This document shows, piece after piece, positions 1 to 5,797 of a stretch of DNA of 9,476 nucleotides. The translations under genes were made by a program, and so were the position numbers. The stretch's first letter is position 1, and each line of letters begins with the position of its first letter. The notes beneath the pieces are model-generated. The model was not told the DNA's origin. It worked only from the letters and a program-made list of their open reading frames with translations, and did no database searches. The stretch is from Chloroflexota bacterium (lineage in GTDB: Bacteria; Chloroflexota; Dehalococcoidia; DSTF01; JACRBR01), in NCBI GenBank assembly GCA_025355835.1, contig JANXYW010000080.1, positions 1 to 9,476 of the forward strand, read 5' to 3'.

Positions 1-800
1 GTCGCACCGCACGTCACGACGCGTCCGTTGCGCGCGAGTGCCTTGATGCTCTTCTCCATGATCTCCGCGCCGACGTTCTCGACGACCATGTCTACGCCGC
101 GGCCGCCGGTGAGCTTTCGCGCTTCTTCGGCGAGATCGTGCGTCGTGTAGTTGATGCATTCGTCAGCGCCCAAGTCGCGCGCCTTCACAAGCTTCTCGTC
201 CGAACCCGCGCTGGCGATGACGTGGCCGCCGTGCAGCTTCGCCACCTGGATCGCCGCAACGCCGACGCCGCTGCCGGCTGCGTTCACGAGCACCGTCTCG
301 CCGTATCGCAAGTGTGCGCGCGTGAGGATCATATGTAGTGCCGTCGTGAAGACGAGCGGGATGGAGGCCGCTTCCTCGAAGGTGAGATTCGCGGATTTGG
401 CGAAGACGTTCGCCGCCGGCACCGTCACCAGTTCCGCCATGCCACCGTCGCGGCCTTGTCCCAGCAGCCGGTACTGCGCGCAGAGATTGTCGTCGCCGCC
501 GAGGCACATTTCGCACGTGCCGCAACTGACGCCGGGGTGGAGGATCACCTCCGCGCCTACCGTCGTCGAGCGCACGCCCGCGCCTAACACCTCGACCACT
601 CCAGCGACGTCCGCGCCCAGAATGCGCGGCGCGTCGTACTTCACGGTTGGTGGCGCTTTCGCCGCCCATGCCTCGAGGTGGTTCAGCGCGACCGCCTTCA
701 CTCGTACGAGCACCTCGCCCGGGCCAGCCGTTGGGTCGGGCGCATCTTCGTAGACGTAGCTGTCCGCGCTGCCGGGTTGGTGGATGCGGACGGCCTTCAT
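1..800 (-). CDS. Zinc-binding medium-chain dehydrogenase / quinone oxidoreductase-like protein (3' end cut by window edge)
   Basis: This is a medium-chain dehydrogenase/reductase (MDR), an NAD(P)-dependent cytosolic oxidoreductase. About 266 residues are visible, running off position 1; the family is usually about 330-350 aa, so the C-terminal part of the catalytic fold is missing. The start is ATG at 800-798, preceded by AAGGGAG with 6 nt spacing, and gives the typical N-terminus MKAVRIHQPG. Seen directly: a GroES-like N-terminal domain (about 1-125); four cysteines at 93, 96, 99 and 107 spaced C-x2-C-x2-C-x7-C, the structural-zinc lobe; and a Rossmann glycine motif AAGSGVGVAAIQ at about 173-184. 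The usual catalytic-zinc Cys and Gly-His-Glu positions are instead NHLEAW (40-45) and GADVAG (62-67), which resembles quinone-oxidoreductase members. I infer that structural zinc is kept and catalytic zinc lost. The substrate is unknown. It is transcribed divergently from the DUF309-yggS-proC-yggT operon. Confidence 0.9.
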   Translation of the reverse strand, partial: MKAVRIHQPGSADSYVYEDAPDPTAGPGEVLVRVKAVALNHLEAWAAKAPPTVKYDAPRILGADVAGVVEVLGAGVRSTTVGAEVILHPGVSCGTCEMCLGGDDNLCAQYRLLGQGRDGGMAELVTVPAANVFAKSANLTFEEAASIPLVFTTALHMILTRAHLRYGETVLVNAAGSGVGVAAIQVAKLHGGHVIASAGSDEKLVKARDLGADECINYTTHDLAEEARKLTGGRGVDMVVENVGAEIMEKSIKALARNGRVVTCGA

Positions 801-843
801 GGGCGCTCCCTTTGGTGTTCGTGGTTGCCGTTAGCTTGCCCGA

Positions 844-849
844 TACAAT
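844..849 (+). promoter_or_regulatory. Candidate -10 element for the DUF309-yggS-proC-yggT operon
   Basis: TACAAT lies 43 bp before the TTG start at 893 and is a five-of-six match to TATAAT. No good -35 is present: at 17-nt spacing the hexamer is GTGGTT, and the better TTGCCG (825-830) is only 13 nt away. The element overlaps the minus-strand -10 candidate almost completely. It is reported as weak. Confidence 0.3.
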
Positions 850-874
850 AGCCGCAGTTACCCCTTGTGCTCAA
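845..874 (-). promoter_or_regulatory. Candidate sigma70-type promoter for the dehydrogenase gene
   Basis: Read on the minus strand, TTGAGC (874-869) and TATTGT (850-845) are separated by 18 nt. Each matches the -35 or -10 consensus at four of six bases. The predicted transcription start is near 838, leaving a leader of about 38 nt before the ATG at 800 and its AAGGGAG ribosome binding site. Matches of this quality arise by chance, so placement in a 92-bp divergent intergenic region is the main support. Confidence 0.4.
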
Positions 875-892
875 ACGCACCGGAGATTCGCC

Positions 893-1339
893 TTGGCCGA
901 CGCTACCTTCAAGAACGAACCGCTTCTGACGCGTGAGCAACTTCAGGCCCGCCTCGGCGAGTTCTATGACGCCGTGGCGCAGTTCAACGACGGCTACTAC
1001 TTCGAGTCCCACGAGACGCTCGAGGATCTGTGGATGGTGACGCCGCTGCCGGAGCGCGACCTCTTCCAGGCGATCATCCAACTGGCAGCCGCCTTCGTGC
1101 ACTACGCTCGCGGCGAATATCCCGGCATCCTCAAGCTCCTCGACGCATCCGCCGACAAGCTCCGAAGCTTCGCGCCCGAACACCTCGAGATCGATATCGC
1201 GGCGCTGCTCGCAAGTGTCGAACGAGCACGTAGCGAGATCGCGGCGCTCGGCCCGGAGCACTTCACGGAATGGGACGAGGCGCACATGCCGACGATCCCG
1301 CGCATGAGCACGTCGAGGAAACGGCGCGTCGCGTCGTGA
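893..1339 (+). CDS. DUF309 domain protein
   Basis: This is a 148-aa protein of the DUF309 family (PF03745), small, mostly helical bacterial proteins of unknown biochemical function. The diagnostic stretch is at residues 31-47, FNDGYYFESHETLEDLW. It carries the conserved Phe-Asn-x-Gly, Phe-Glu-x-His-Glu and Leu-Glu-x-Leu-Trp pattern, followed by a helix with QAIIQLAAAFVHYARG at about 58-73. The start is a choice. The reading frame is open upstream as far as 647, but that stretch is antisense to the dehydrogenase gene and lacks family similarity. TTG at 893 has GGAG at 882-885 with 7 nt spacing and puts the family motif at its usual N-terminal position. The basic tail ends RKRRVAS. It is the first gene of the operon, 31 bp ahead of yggS. 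No catalytic role can be assigned; conserved His and Glu in this motif suggest metal or ligand binding, which is inference. Confidence 0.85.
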   Translation: MADATFKNEPLLTREQLQARLGEFYDAVAQFNDGYYFESHETLEDLWMVTPLPERDLFQAIIQLAAAFVHYARGEYPGILKLLDASADKLRSFAPEHLEIDIAALLASVERARSEIAALGPEHFTEWDEAHMPTIPRMSTSRKRRVAS

Positions 1340-1370
1340 GTTGGCCTCAGCGTCCGGTACGCTGCGCGCG

Positions 1371-2039
1371 ATGACAGACATCGCTGCCAATCTTGCTACC
1401 GTGCACGCTCGTGTTGGCGCTGCCGCAGCGCGCGCAGGGCGATCATCGCACGACATAACGCTCGTGGGTGTGTCGAAGACGCATCCTGTGGAAATCGCGC
1501 GCGCCGCGTTCGATGCAGGGCTGCGCGATCTCGGCGAGAATCGGGTGCAAGAGGCCGCGCCGAAGATCAGCAAGATGCGCGAGGAGGGGGCTGCTCCGAA
1601 CTGGCATCTCGTCGGTCATTTGCAGCGCAACAAAGTCCCGGCCGCGACCGACCTCTTTGATATACTCCACAGCGTTGACTCGGAACGCCTCGCGGAAGCC
1701 ATCAGCGCCGCTGCGACGCGGTCGCTCCGTGTGTTCATCGAGGTGAATGTCGCGGGTGAAGAGACGAAATTTGGCGCGGCGCCGGCCGAGGTCTCGAAGC
1801 TGGCGCAGCGAGTCGGGAGGCTGCCGAACATCGAACTCGCGGGCCTGATGACGGTGGCGCCGCGCGTCGATGATCCCGAAGACGTGCGGCCCGTGTTCCG
1901 CGCGCTACGCGAGTTGCGTGACGCGATCGGTCTGCGGGAACTATCGATGGGTATGACGGACGACTTCGAAGTCGCCGTCGAGGAAGGGTCGACGCTCGTA
2001 CGCGTCGGCCGTGCCATATTCGGGGCACGCGCGGTCTAA
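1371..2039 (+). CDS. yggS: YggS/PLPBP family pyridoxal phosphate-binding homeostasis protein
   Basis: This 222-aa cytosolic protein has a single alanine-racemase-like N-terminal TIM barrel (PF01168). The family binds pyridoxal 5'-phosphate and maintains vitamin B6 and amino/keto-acid balance; no enzymatic activity is established. Seen directly: the PLP-binding lysine K36 in VGVSKTHP, at the same number as in E. coli YggS; LGENRVQE at 54-61; [11 protein letters not shown] at 78-88; and the C-terminal signature LSMGMTDDF at 191-199, followed by the phosphate-binding GSTLVRVG at 206-213. Length matches the family (about 220-235). ATG at 1371 is chosen over the in-frame TTG at 1341 because it gives the family's normal N-terminus; neither has a strong ribosome binding site, so coupling to the upstream DUF309 gene is likely. 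proC begins 13 bp after the stop, the classic yggS-proC neighbourhood. Confidence 0.96.
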   Translation: MTDIAANLATVHARVGAAAARAGRSSHDITLVGVSKTHPVEIARAAFDAGLRDLGENRVQEAAPKISKMREEGAAPNWHLVGHLQRNKVPAATDLFDILHSVDSERLAEAISAAATRSLRVFIEVNVAGEETKFGAAPAEVSKLAQRVGRLPNIELAGLMTVAPRVDDPEDVRPVFRALRELRDAIGLRELSMGMTDDFEVAVEEGSTLVRVGRAIFGARAV

Positions 2040-2040
2040 C

Positions 2041-2047
2041 GGGGGAG
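2041..2047 (+). promoter_or_regulatory. Ribosome binding site that decides the proC GTG start
   Basis: GGGGGAG lies in the 13-bp gap between yggS and proC, 5 nt before the GTG at 2053. It supports this GTG over the in-frame ATG at 2011, which lies inside yggS. Confidence 0.75.
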
Positions 2048-2052
2048 CCCAG

Positions 2053-2853
2053 GTGAAGCTCGGACTGATCGGTTGCGGATTCATGGGCGAAGCGATGCTT
2101 GGCGCGGCGATCGCGCGCGGCGTCGTGACGCCCGATGGCGTGTCCGTGGCCGAGATTAACGACGAGCGTCGAGACGCGATTGCGCGCCAACACGGAGTGC
2201 GTGCAACCGCCGATCCACGTACCGCGATCGACGACGCTGACCTCGTCGTCTTCGCCGTGAAGCCGCAGGAGTTCGAGAAGATCGCCGCGTCCCTGAAGGG
2301 GAGCTTCGCGGCGAACCAGACCGTGGTCTCCATCATGGCCGGCGTGCCCATCGCCAGGATGACGCGCGCTCTCAGCCATCCCGCTATCGTCCGCGTGATG
2401 CCGAACACGCCTGCTACGATCGGCGAAGGGATGAGCGTTTGGACGGCGGCGGCAGGCGTCGGCGCTGAAGCACGCGCGCATGTGGCCGCGCTGCTCGCCG
2501 TACTCGGCCAGGAGATCTACGTTGACGACGAGAAGTATCTCGACATGGCGACGGCGATCTCGGGCAGCGGGCCTGGCTTTGTATTCCTGCTGATCGAAGC
2601 ATTCGTCGACGCGGGCGTGCACATCGGATTCCGGCGCGATGTGGCGGAACGGCTCGTGCTGCAAACGTTTCTCGGATCCGCGAAATACGCGCAAGCCACG
2701 GGCAAACACCCAGCGCAGCTCCGCAACGAAGTCACATCACCCGCTGGAACCACCGCGGCCGGGCTCTTCGCGCTCGAGGATGCGGGCATCCGGGCCGCGA
2801 TCATCGATGCCGTCGAAGCCACGTTCGAGCGCTCGAAAGAACTGGGGGCCTGA
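2053..2853 (+). CDS. proC: Pyrroline-5-carboxylate reductase
   Basis: ProC catalyses the last step of proline synthesis, NAD(P)H-dependent reduction of 1-pyrroline-5-carboxylate to L-proline, in the cytosol. The product is 266 aa, close to the usual 265-280. Seen directly: the N-terminal Rossmann dinucleotide motif IGCGFMGEAM (6-15); VFAVKPQ (66-72); VRVMPNTP (113-120); and the C-terminal helical dimerisation domain with ISGSGPGFVF (169-178) and EVTSPAGTTAAGL (226-238), which forms the substrate site and matches the P5CR signature. Many family members have Ala-Tyr after SGSGP where this one has Gly-Phe, a mild variation. Start GTG at 2053 has a strong GGGGGAG site. The next gene begins immediately after the TGA stop, so translation is probably coupled. 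No motif appears to be missing, so the protein should be active. Confidence 0.97.
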   Translation: MKLGLIGCGFMGEAMLGAAIARGVVTPDGVSVAEINDERRDAIARQHGVRATADPRTAIDDADLVVFAVKPQEFEKIAASLKGSFAANQTVVSIMAGVPIARMTRALSHPAIVRVMPNTPATIGEGMSVWTAAAGVGAEARAHVAALLAVLGQEIYVDDEKYLDMATAISGSGPGFVFLLIEAFVDAGVHIGFRRDVAERLVLQTFLGSAKYAQATGKHPAQLRNEVTSPAGTTAAGLFALEDAGIRAAIIDAVEATFERSKELGA

Positions 2854-3141
2854 TTGTTCGGTCCGAGTTGTCGAGGCGATAGTCCGGCGGCGCAGGTTAT
2901 CTGCCTCTTCGGCACAATTTTGGCTTTTGCAATCATCGCGCGCGCACTGTTGAGCTGGTTCAACCTCGATCCCCGCAACCCGCTTATTCAGGCACTAGAC
3001 GCTGTGACCGAGCCGATCATCGGCCCGATTCGGCGGGTGATGCCAAGGCTCGGCATGCTCGACCTGTCGCCCTTGGTCGCGATCATTCTGGTTCAGGTGA
3101 TCGCGTCGGCACTGGCGCAACTCGTAGACGGCGGGCTCTGA
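2854..3141 (+). CDS. yggT: YggT family membrane protein
   Basis: This 95-aa integral membrane protein belongs to the YggT family (PF02325), whose members are linked to cell division, osmotic stress or plastid/nucleoid functions in different lineages; the molecular role is not settled. Two hydrophobic segments are visible: about 15-36, ending in the family signature RALLSWF (30-36), and about 71-91. Between them lie TEPIIGPIRRVMP (52-64) and DLSP (70-73), both typical. This is a single-repeat form; some homologues carry two copies. The start is TTG at 2854, directly abutting the proC TGA, with GGGGG at 2844-2848 as a possible ribosome binding site. The only later in-frame candidate would delete the first membrane segment. 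It is the last gene of the operon and converges with the kinase gene across 41 bp in which I see no clear terminator hairpin. Confidence 0.92.
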   Translation: MFGPSCRGDSPAAQVICLFGTILAFAIIARALLSWFNLDPRNPLIQALDAVTEPIIGPIRRVMPRLGMLDLSPLVAIILVQVIASALAQLVDGGL

Positions 3142-3182
3142 GAGTCCGATTCGCTGCTCTGTCCGCTCGACGCCAGTCTGTT

Positions 3183-4175
3183 CTACGACAGTACGAAAGC
3201 AGCCGCTTCGACGCGCTCGCACCACCAGCGCAGCTCATCACCGTCGCCCGCTGCCGCGTCGAGCGACTTCCGCCATCCGCGCAAGAGCAGCCCGCACAGG
3301 ACGGTCAGTGCATCGTGCCGCGTCCGAAGTTCCGTCGTCATGCCCGCGGCGCTCGCATAGCGCCGCGTCACGTCCTCAAGCGACACGGGTAGTCGGCGGG
3401 AGTTGATCGCCAGGAACCATCCGAGTTCGACTGCGGGCGCGGCCACGAGCGTCATCGCCCAATCGATCAGCCACAAGCGGCCATTGGGATCGATGCCGAT
3501 GTTGTCGAACTTCAGATCGCCGTGCAGAAACGCCGCAGGTGTTCGCGCGAGTGCTCGTACGAGCGGCGACGGATCGTCGATGAGTCCGTGGACGATTGTC
3601 CGTGCGCGCGGCGTCGCGTGCACGTCGAACACCCGCCAACCCTCGATGATATCGCGTGCGACGGGCGCGCCGTAAGCCGCGGCGATACGGGCTGTTGTGG
3701 GGGTCAGCAGCGTGAGTCGCTGTGCCAGATCGCACCAGGGTACGCTCGCCGGGGCGGGTCGCGCATGCAGTGCGGCCATGCTGACGATAACGGCGTCGAG
3801 CTGCGCTATCGAAATCGCGTCCGCGGTAAGCAGCTCTGTGCTGATGTCGCGCATCAAGAGCGCGTATCCGTCGCCATCGTGCGCAGCGCCAACGGTCGGC
3901 GTGCGAGCCGCGTCGCCGAGATCGATGCTCGCGTCCACAAACGCCGCTTCGCGGCACGCGAGATCGTCCGTTGCCCGCATGATCCAGTCGCGCGCGATCG
4001 ACATCCGCTTGAGGACGAACGAAACGCCGTCGCTGCGCATCAATCGCGTAAGGGTCGCGCCTGAGAAGCCCGTGTGGTCGAAGGACTCTTCGCGGACATC
4101 GGCGAGTCCGTGCGCGTCGAGGAGTGCGGCTACGCTCTCGAACACGCGGCTACGCCCGGGGCGGCAGCGCGCCAT
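3183..4175 (-). CDS. Aminoglycoside-phosphotransferase-fold kinase, substrate unknown
   Basis: This 330-aa cytosolic protein has the APH/choline-kinase fold (PF01636), a family that phosphorylates antibiotics, choline, sugars, amino acids and other small molecules with ATP. Seen directly: a probable ATP-lysine in VLKR (K56) with a following Glu (E76) in the N-lobe; a hinge-like LLMRDIS at 106-112; the Brenner-type catalytic loop HGDLKFDN at 218-225 (D220 as base, N225 as metal ligand); and the metal-binding LIDWA at 236-240 (D238). All catalytic residues are therefore present. ATG at 4175 overlaps the cupin gene by 26 bp and has no clear ribosome binding site. GTG at 4145 (residue 11) is an alternative that would abolish the overlap. 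The tight arrangement implies co-transcription with the cupin gene. The sequence does not justify calling it a resistance gene: the family is broad and there is no mobile context. Confidence 0.87.
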   Translation of the reverse strand: MARCRPGRSRVFESVAALLDAHGLADVREESFDHTGFSGATLTRLMRSDGVSFVLKRMSIARDWIMRATDDLACREAAFVDASIDLGDAARTPTVGAAHDGDGYALLMRDISTELLTADAISIAQLDAVIVSMAALHARPAPASVPWCDLAQRLTLLTPTTARIAAAYGAPVARDIIEGWRVFDVHATPRARTIVHGLIDDPSPLVRALARTPAAFLHGDLKFDNIGIDPNGRLWLIDWAMTLVAAPAVELGWFLAINSRRLPVSLEDVTRRYASAAGMTTELRTRHDALTVLCGLLLRGWRKSLDAAAGDGDELRWWCERVEAAAFVLS

Positions 4176-4545
4176 CGACGTAGTGGACGACAGATCCGGA
4201 GCAGTTGCGCGAAAGCAGCACGACCAGCGGTTCGCTTTCGCTGGAGTTCTCCTCTACGTGCACTTCGAACGCCCGTACGTAGATGAAATCGCCCTGCTCG
4301 GCGTCGACGATCTCCCGCAGACCATCGCCAGAGTAGAAGCGCGCGCTGCCGGAGAGGATGTAGATGCTCGTCTCGCACTCGCCGTGATGGTGAATCTCCG
4401 TCCGACCCTTCGGCGCCGTAGTGACGATGCTGGAGTACAGGTGCTCGCTGCCAACCGTGTCGGCCGAGACAGCGATCACGCGCTCCATGTCGTTGTTCTG
4501 TCCGGGATTACCCGTGAGCGCTGCTTTCGGGACGCGCTTGACCAT
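4150..4545 (-). CDS. Small cupin-domain protein
   Basis: This is a 131-aa single-domain cupin (cupin_2 type) beta-barrel protein. Motif 1 is G47-RTEI-HHHGECETSIYILSG, giving likely metal ligands H52, H54 and E58. Motif 2 is GDFIYVRAFEVHVEEN at 85-100, with H96 as the fourth ligand. All four canonical ligands are present, so a bound divalent metal is likely. Proteins of this size include isomerases, dioxygenases and sugar- or ligand-binding regulators, and the reaction cannot be read from sequence. The frame is open to 4713, but ATG at 4545 is chosen because it has GGAGG (and GAGGTGG) just upstream and the extra N-terminus would be antisense to the PLP-enzyme gene and of odd composition. It is followed, with overlap, by the kinase gene, suggesting that the two act on related ligands (inference). 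Confidence 0.87.
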   Translation of the reverse strand: MVKRVPKAALTGNPGQNNDMERVIAVSADTVGSEHLYSSIVTTAPKGRTEIHHHGECETSIYILSGSARFYSGDGLREIVDAEQGDFIYVRAFEVHVEENSSESEPLVVLLSRNCSGSVVHYVDGALPPRA

Positions 4546-4579
4546 CGTCCTCCACCTCGCTGTGCCGTACGATCCCAAC

Positions 4580-5599
4580 GTGACGCCAGCGTACCAAACC
4601 TTCGAGTCGCCGTACCCGCGTTTCGCCCTGGCGGCGCTGCCGTCGCCGCTCGATCGCGCCGAGCGCCTCGAACACTCGTTGCGCGCGGAAGGCTGCGCGC
4701 GCGTGCCGCGCATCTATCTCAAACGCGACGATCTGCTCTCGCTCGCACTTGGCGGGAACAAGATCCGCAACCTCGAGTTCCTCATCGGGCATGCGCTGGC
4801 GCAGGGTGCGACGGACATCATCACGGCGGGCCGAGTGCAATCGAACCACTGCCGTCTGACGGCAGCTGCCTGCGCGCGGGCCGGCCTTCGGGCGCATCTC
4901 ATCTTCACGGGAGCACGGCCGGCGATCGCGATGGGCAACTACCTGCTCGACGGCTTGTTTGGCGCGAAGACGTATTTCACCGGCTCCGACGATCGGACGA
5001 GCCGTGCGCCGTGGATCGATCTGTTCATCGAATCGTTGCCGGACTTCGGTCGACGACCCTACCTCATCCCTGTGGGCGGATCCGACGCTCGCGGCGCCGT
5101 CGGCCACGCGCTGGCGGTGCAGGAACTCGCATTGCAATTTGACGCGATCGGCGAGCGGCTGACGACGATTGCACTCGCGACTGCAACCGGCGGCACGCAG
5201 GCCGGCATGCTGGCGGGGCTTCGCAAGCTCGGCTCCGATGCCTGCGTTCGAGGATTCGCGGTCGCGAAGGCGGCAGACGACCTCGCGATCGACGTGCTCG
5301 CGATCGCAAACGAAGTCGCCGCGGCGATCGGCGGGCCGGCCGTCATGGCCAGGGACGTGGCGGTGGATGGCGCATTCTTGGGCGCAGGCTACGGCATTCC
5401 GTCCACGGCAGGCGCGACTGCGATACAGATGCTCGCCCGAACCGAGGGAGTGCTGGCCGATCCCGTATACACGGGCAAAGGCTTCGCGGGCTTCCTCGCC
5501 CTCGTGAGGTCCGGCACGTGTTCGCCAAACGAGGCCGTCGTCTTCATCCATACGGGCGGTGCGCCGGCGTTGTTTGCCGATCTTGCGGCACCCTTGTAA
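4580..5599 (+). CDS. PLP-dependent D-cysteine desulfhydrase / ACC deaminase family protein
   Basis: This 339-aa fold-type II PLP enzyme (PF00291) belongs to the D-cysteine desulfhydrase/ACC deaminase group. Seen directly: the PLP Schiff-base lysine K61 in ALGGNKIRNLEF; QSNHCRLT at 87-94; the phosphate-binding ATATGGTQAG at 200-209; DPVYTGKG at about 294-301; and HTGGAPALF at about 324-332. The two positions that separate the subfamilies are Thr298 (in VYTGK) and Thr325 (in HTGG). ACC deaminases have Glu and Leu there, while D-cysteine desulfhydrases such as E. coli DcyD have Thr. I therefore favour breakdown of D-cysteine to pyruvate, sulfide and ammonia, with other D-amino or beta-substituted substrates possible. 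The start is uncertain: GTG at 4580 (chosen) or GTG at 4562 (345 aa), neither with a clear ribosome binding site. It is head-to-head with the cupin gene, and no terminator is evident after the TAA. Confidence 0.88.
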   Translation: MTPAYQTFESPYPRFALAALPSPLDRAERLEHSLRAEGCARVPRIYLKRDDLLSLALGGNKIRNLEFLIGHALAQGATDIITAGRVQSNHCRLTAAACARAGLRAHLIFTGARPAIAMGNYLLDGLFGAKTYFTGSDDRTSRAPWIDLFIESLPDFGRRPYLIPVGGSDARGAVGHALAVQELALQFDAIGERLTTIALATATGGTQAGMLAGLRKLGSDACVRGFAVAKAADDLAIDVLAIANEVAAAIGGPAVMARDVAVDGAFLGAGYGIPSTAGATAIQMLARTEGVLADPVYTGKGFAGFLALVRSGTCSPNEAVVFIHTGGAPALFADLAAPL

Positions 5600-5635
5600 C
5601 GAAATCGCGCCGAGCGAAACAACATAAGTACGCGC

Positions 5636-5654
5636 TGGCCGAGCATGTTGGCCG
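5636..5654 (+). repeat. Short direct repeat TGGCCG, 13-bp period, just upstream of the tkt -10 box
   Basis: TGGCCG occurs at 5636-5641 and again at 5649-5654, spaced 13 bp start to start. The second copy ends one base before the TATAAT, so both lie in the -35/spacer zone of the candidate promoter. That position would suit an operator or activator site. Six-base repeats are common in GC-rich DNA and this may be chance. Confidence 0.25.
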
Positions 5655-5655
5655 G

Positions 5656-5661
5656 TATAAT
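5656..5661 (+). promoter_or_regulatory. Probable -10 box of the tkt-rpiB-tal promoter
   Basis: TATAAT is a perfect consensus hexamer, notable in GC-rich DNA, in the 198-bp gap before the transketolase gene. The -35 is poor: CGCTGG (5633-5638) at 17 nt, or CTGGCC (5635-5640) at 15 nt. This suggests help from an activator or an alternative sigma factor. Transcription would begin near 5668 and leave a leader of about 130 nt. Confidence 0.55.
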
Positions 5662-5673
5662 CAAGCAAGCGGA

Positions 5674-5747
5674 CGAGTCACAGGATGTGCATCACGCTAG
5701 CAGCAAATCACTCGCAAACTCCCGTCTTGCAGCCCCACGGTGACTCG
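5674..5747 (+). repeat. 8-bp inverted repeat in the tkt leader
   Basis: CGAGTCAC (5674-5681) is exactly complementary to GTGACTCG (5740-5747), enclosing 58 nt. A second short stem, GCAGC (5729-5733) with GCTGC (5747-5751), shares base 5747, so the two pairings compete at one position. No run of T follows, so this is not a standard terminator. No known riboswitch class was recognised. The rest of the 5600-5797 gap shows no gene. Confidence 0.3.
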
Positions 5748-5797
5748 CTGCGCTTCTCACAAACGACCCCTCGTATCGCAACAAGAAAGAGCGGCGC

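Noticed and set aside
1735..2709. A 324-codon minus-strand open frame opposite yggS and proC
   Set aside because: It spans two well-supported plus-strand genes; its composition and lack of domains indicate a shadow frame.
3142..3191. Possible terminator between the convergent yggT and kinase genes
   Set aside because: Only a 4-bp pairing (CTGT 3178-3181 with ACAG 3188-3191) is present, without a T run; too weak to call.
3183..4175. Reading the APH-fold kinase as an antibiotic-resistance determinant
   Set aside because: The fold is shared by many metabolic kinases. There is no insertion sequence, integron or composition shift, and no similarity to a specific resistance subfamily could be recognised.
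3697..5142. A 481-codon plus-strand open frame across the kinase, cupin and PLP-enzyme genes
   Set aside because: It is antisense to the kinase and cupin genes and out of frame with the PLP enzyme. All three have intact catalytic motifs in other frames.
5280..5340. Frequent GCGATCGC/CGATCG words, reminiscent of the cyanobacterial HIP1 repeat
   Set aside because: They occur mainly where Ala GCG and Ile ATC codons precede a G-starting codon, in frame with the genes. Codon preference explains them, and density looks modest.
4508..5668. A 386-codon minus-strand open frame opposite the PLP-enzyme gene
   Set aside because: It is antisense to a gene with clear PLP motifs and has an arginine-rich composition with no family signature.
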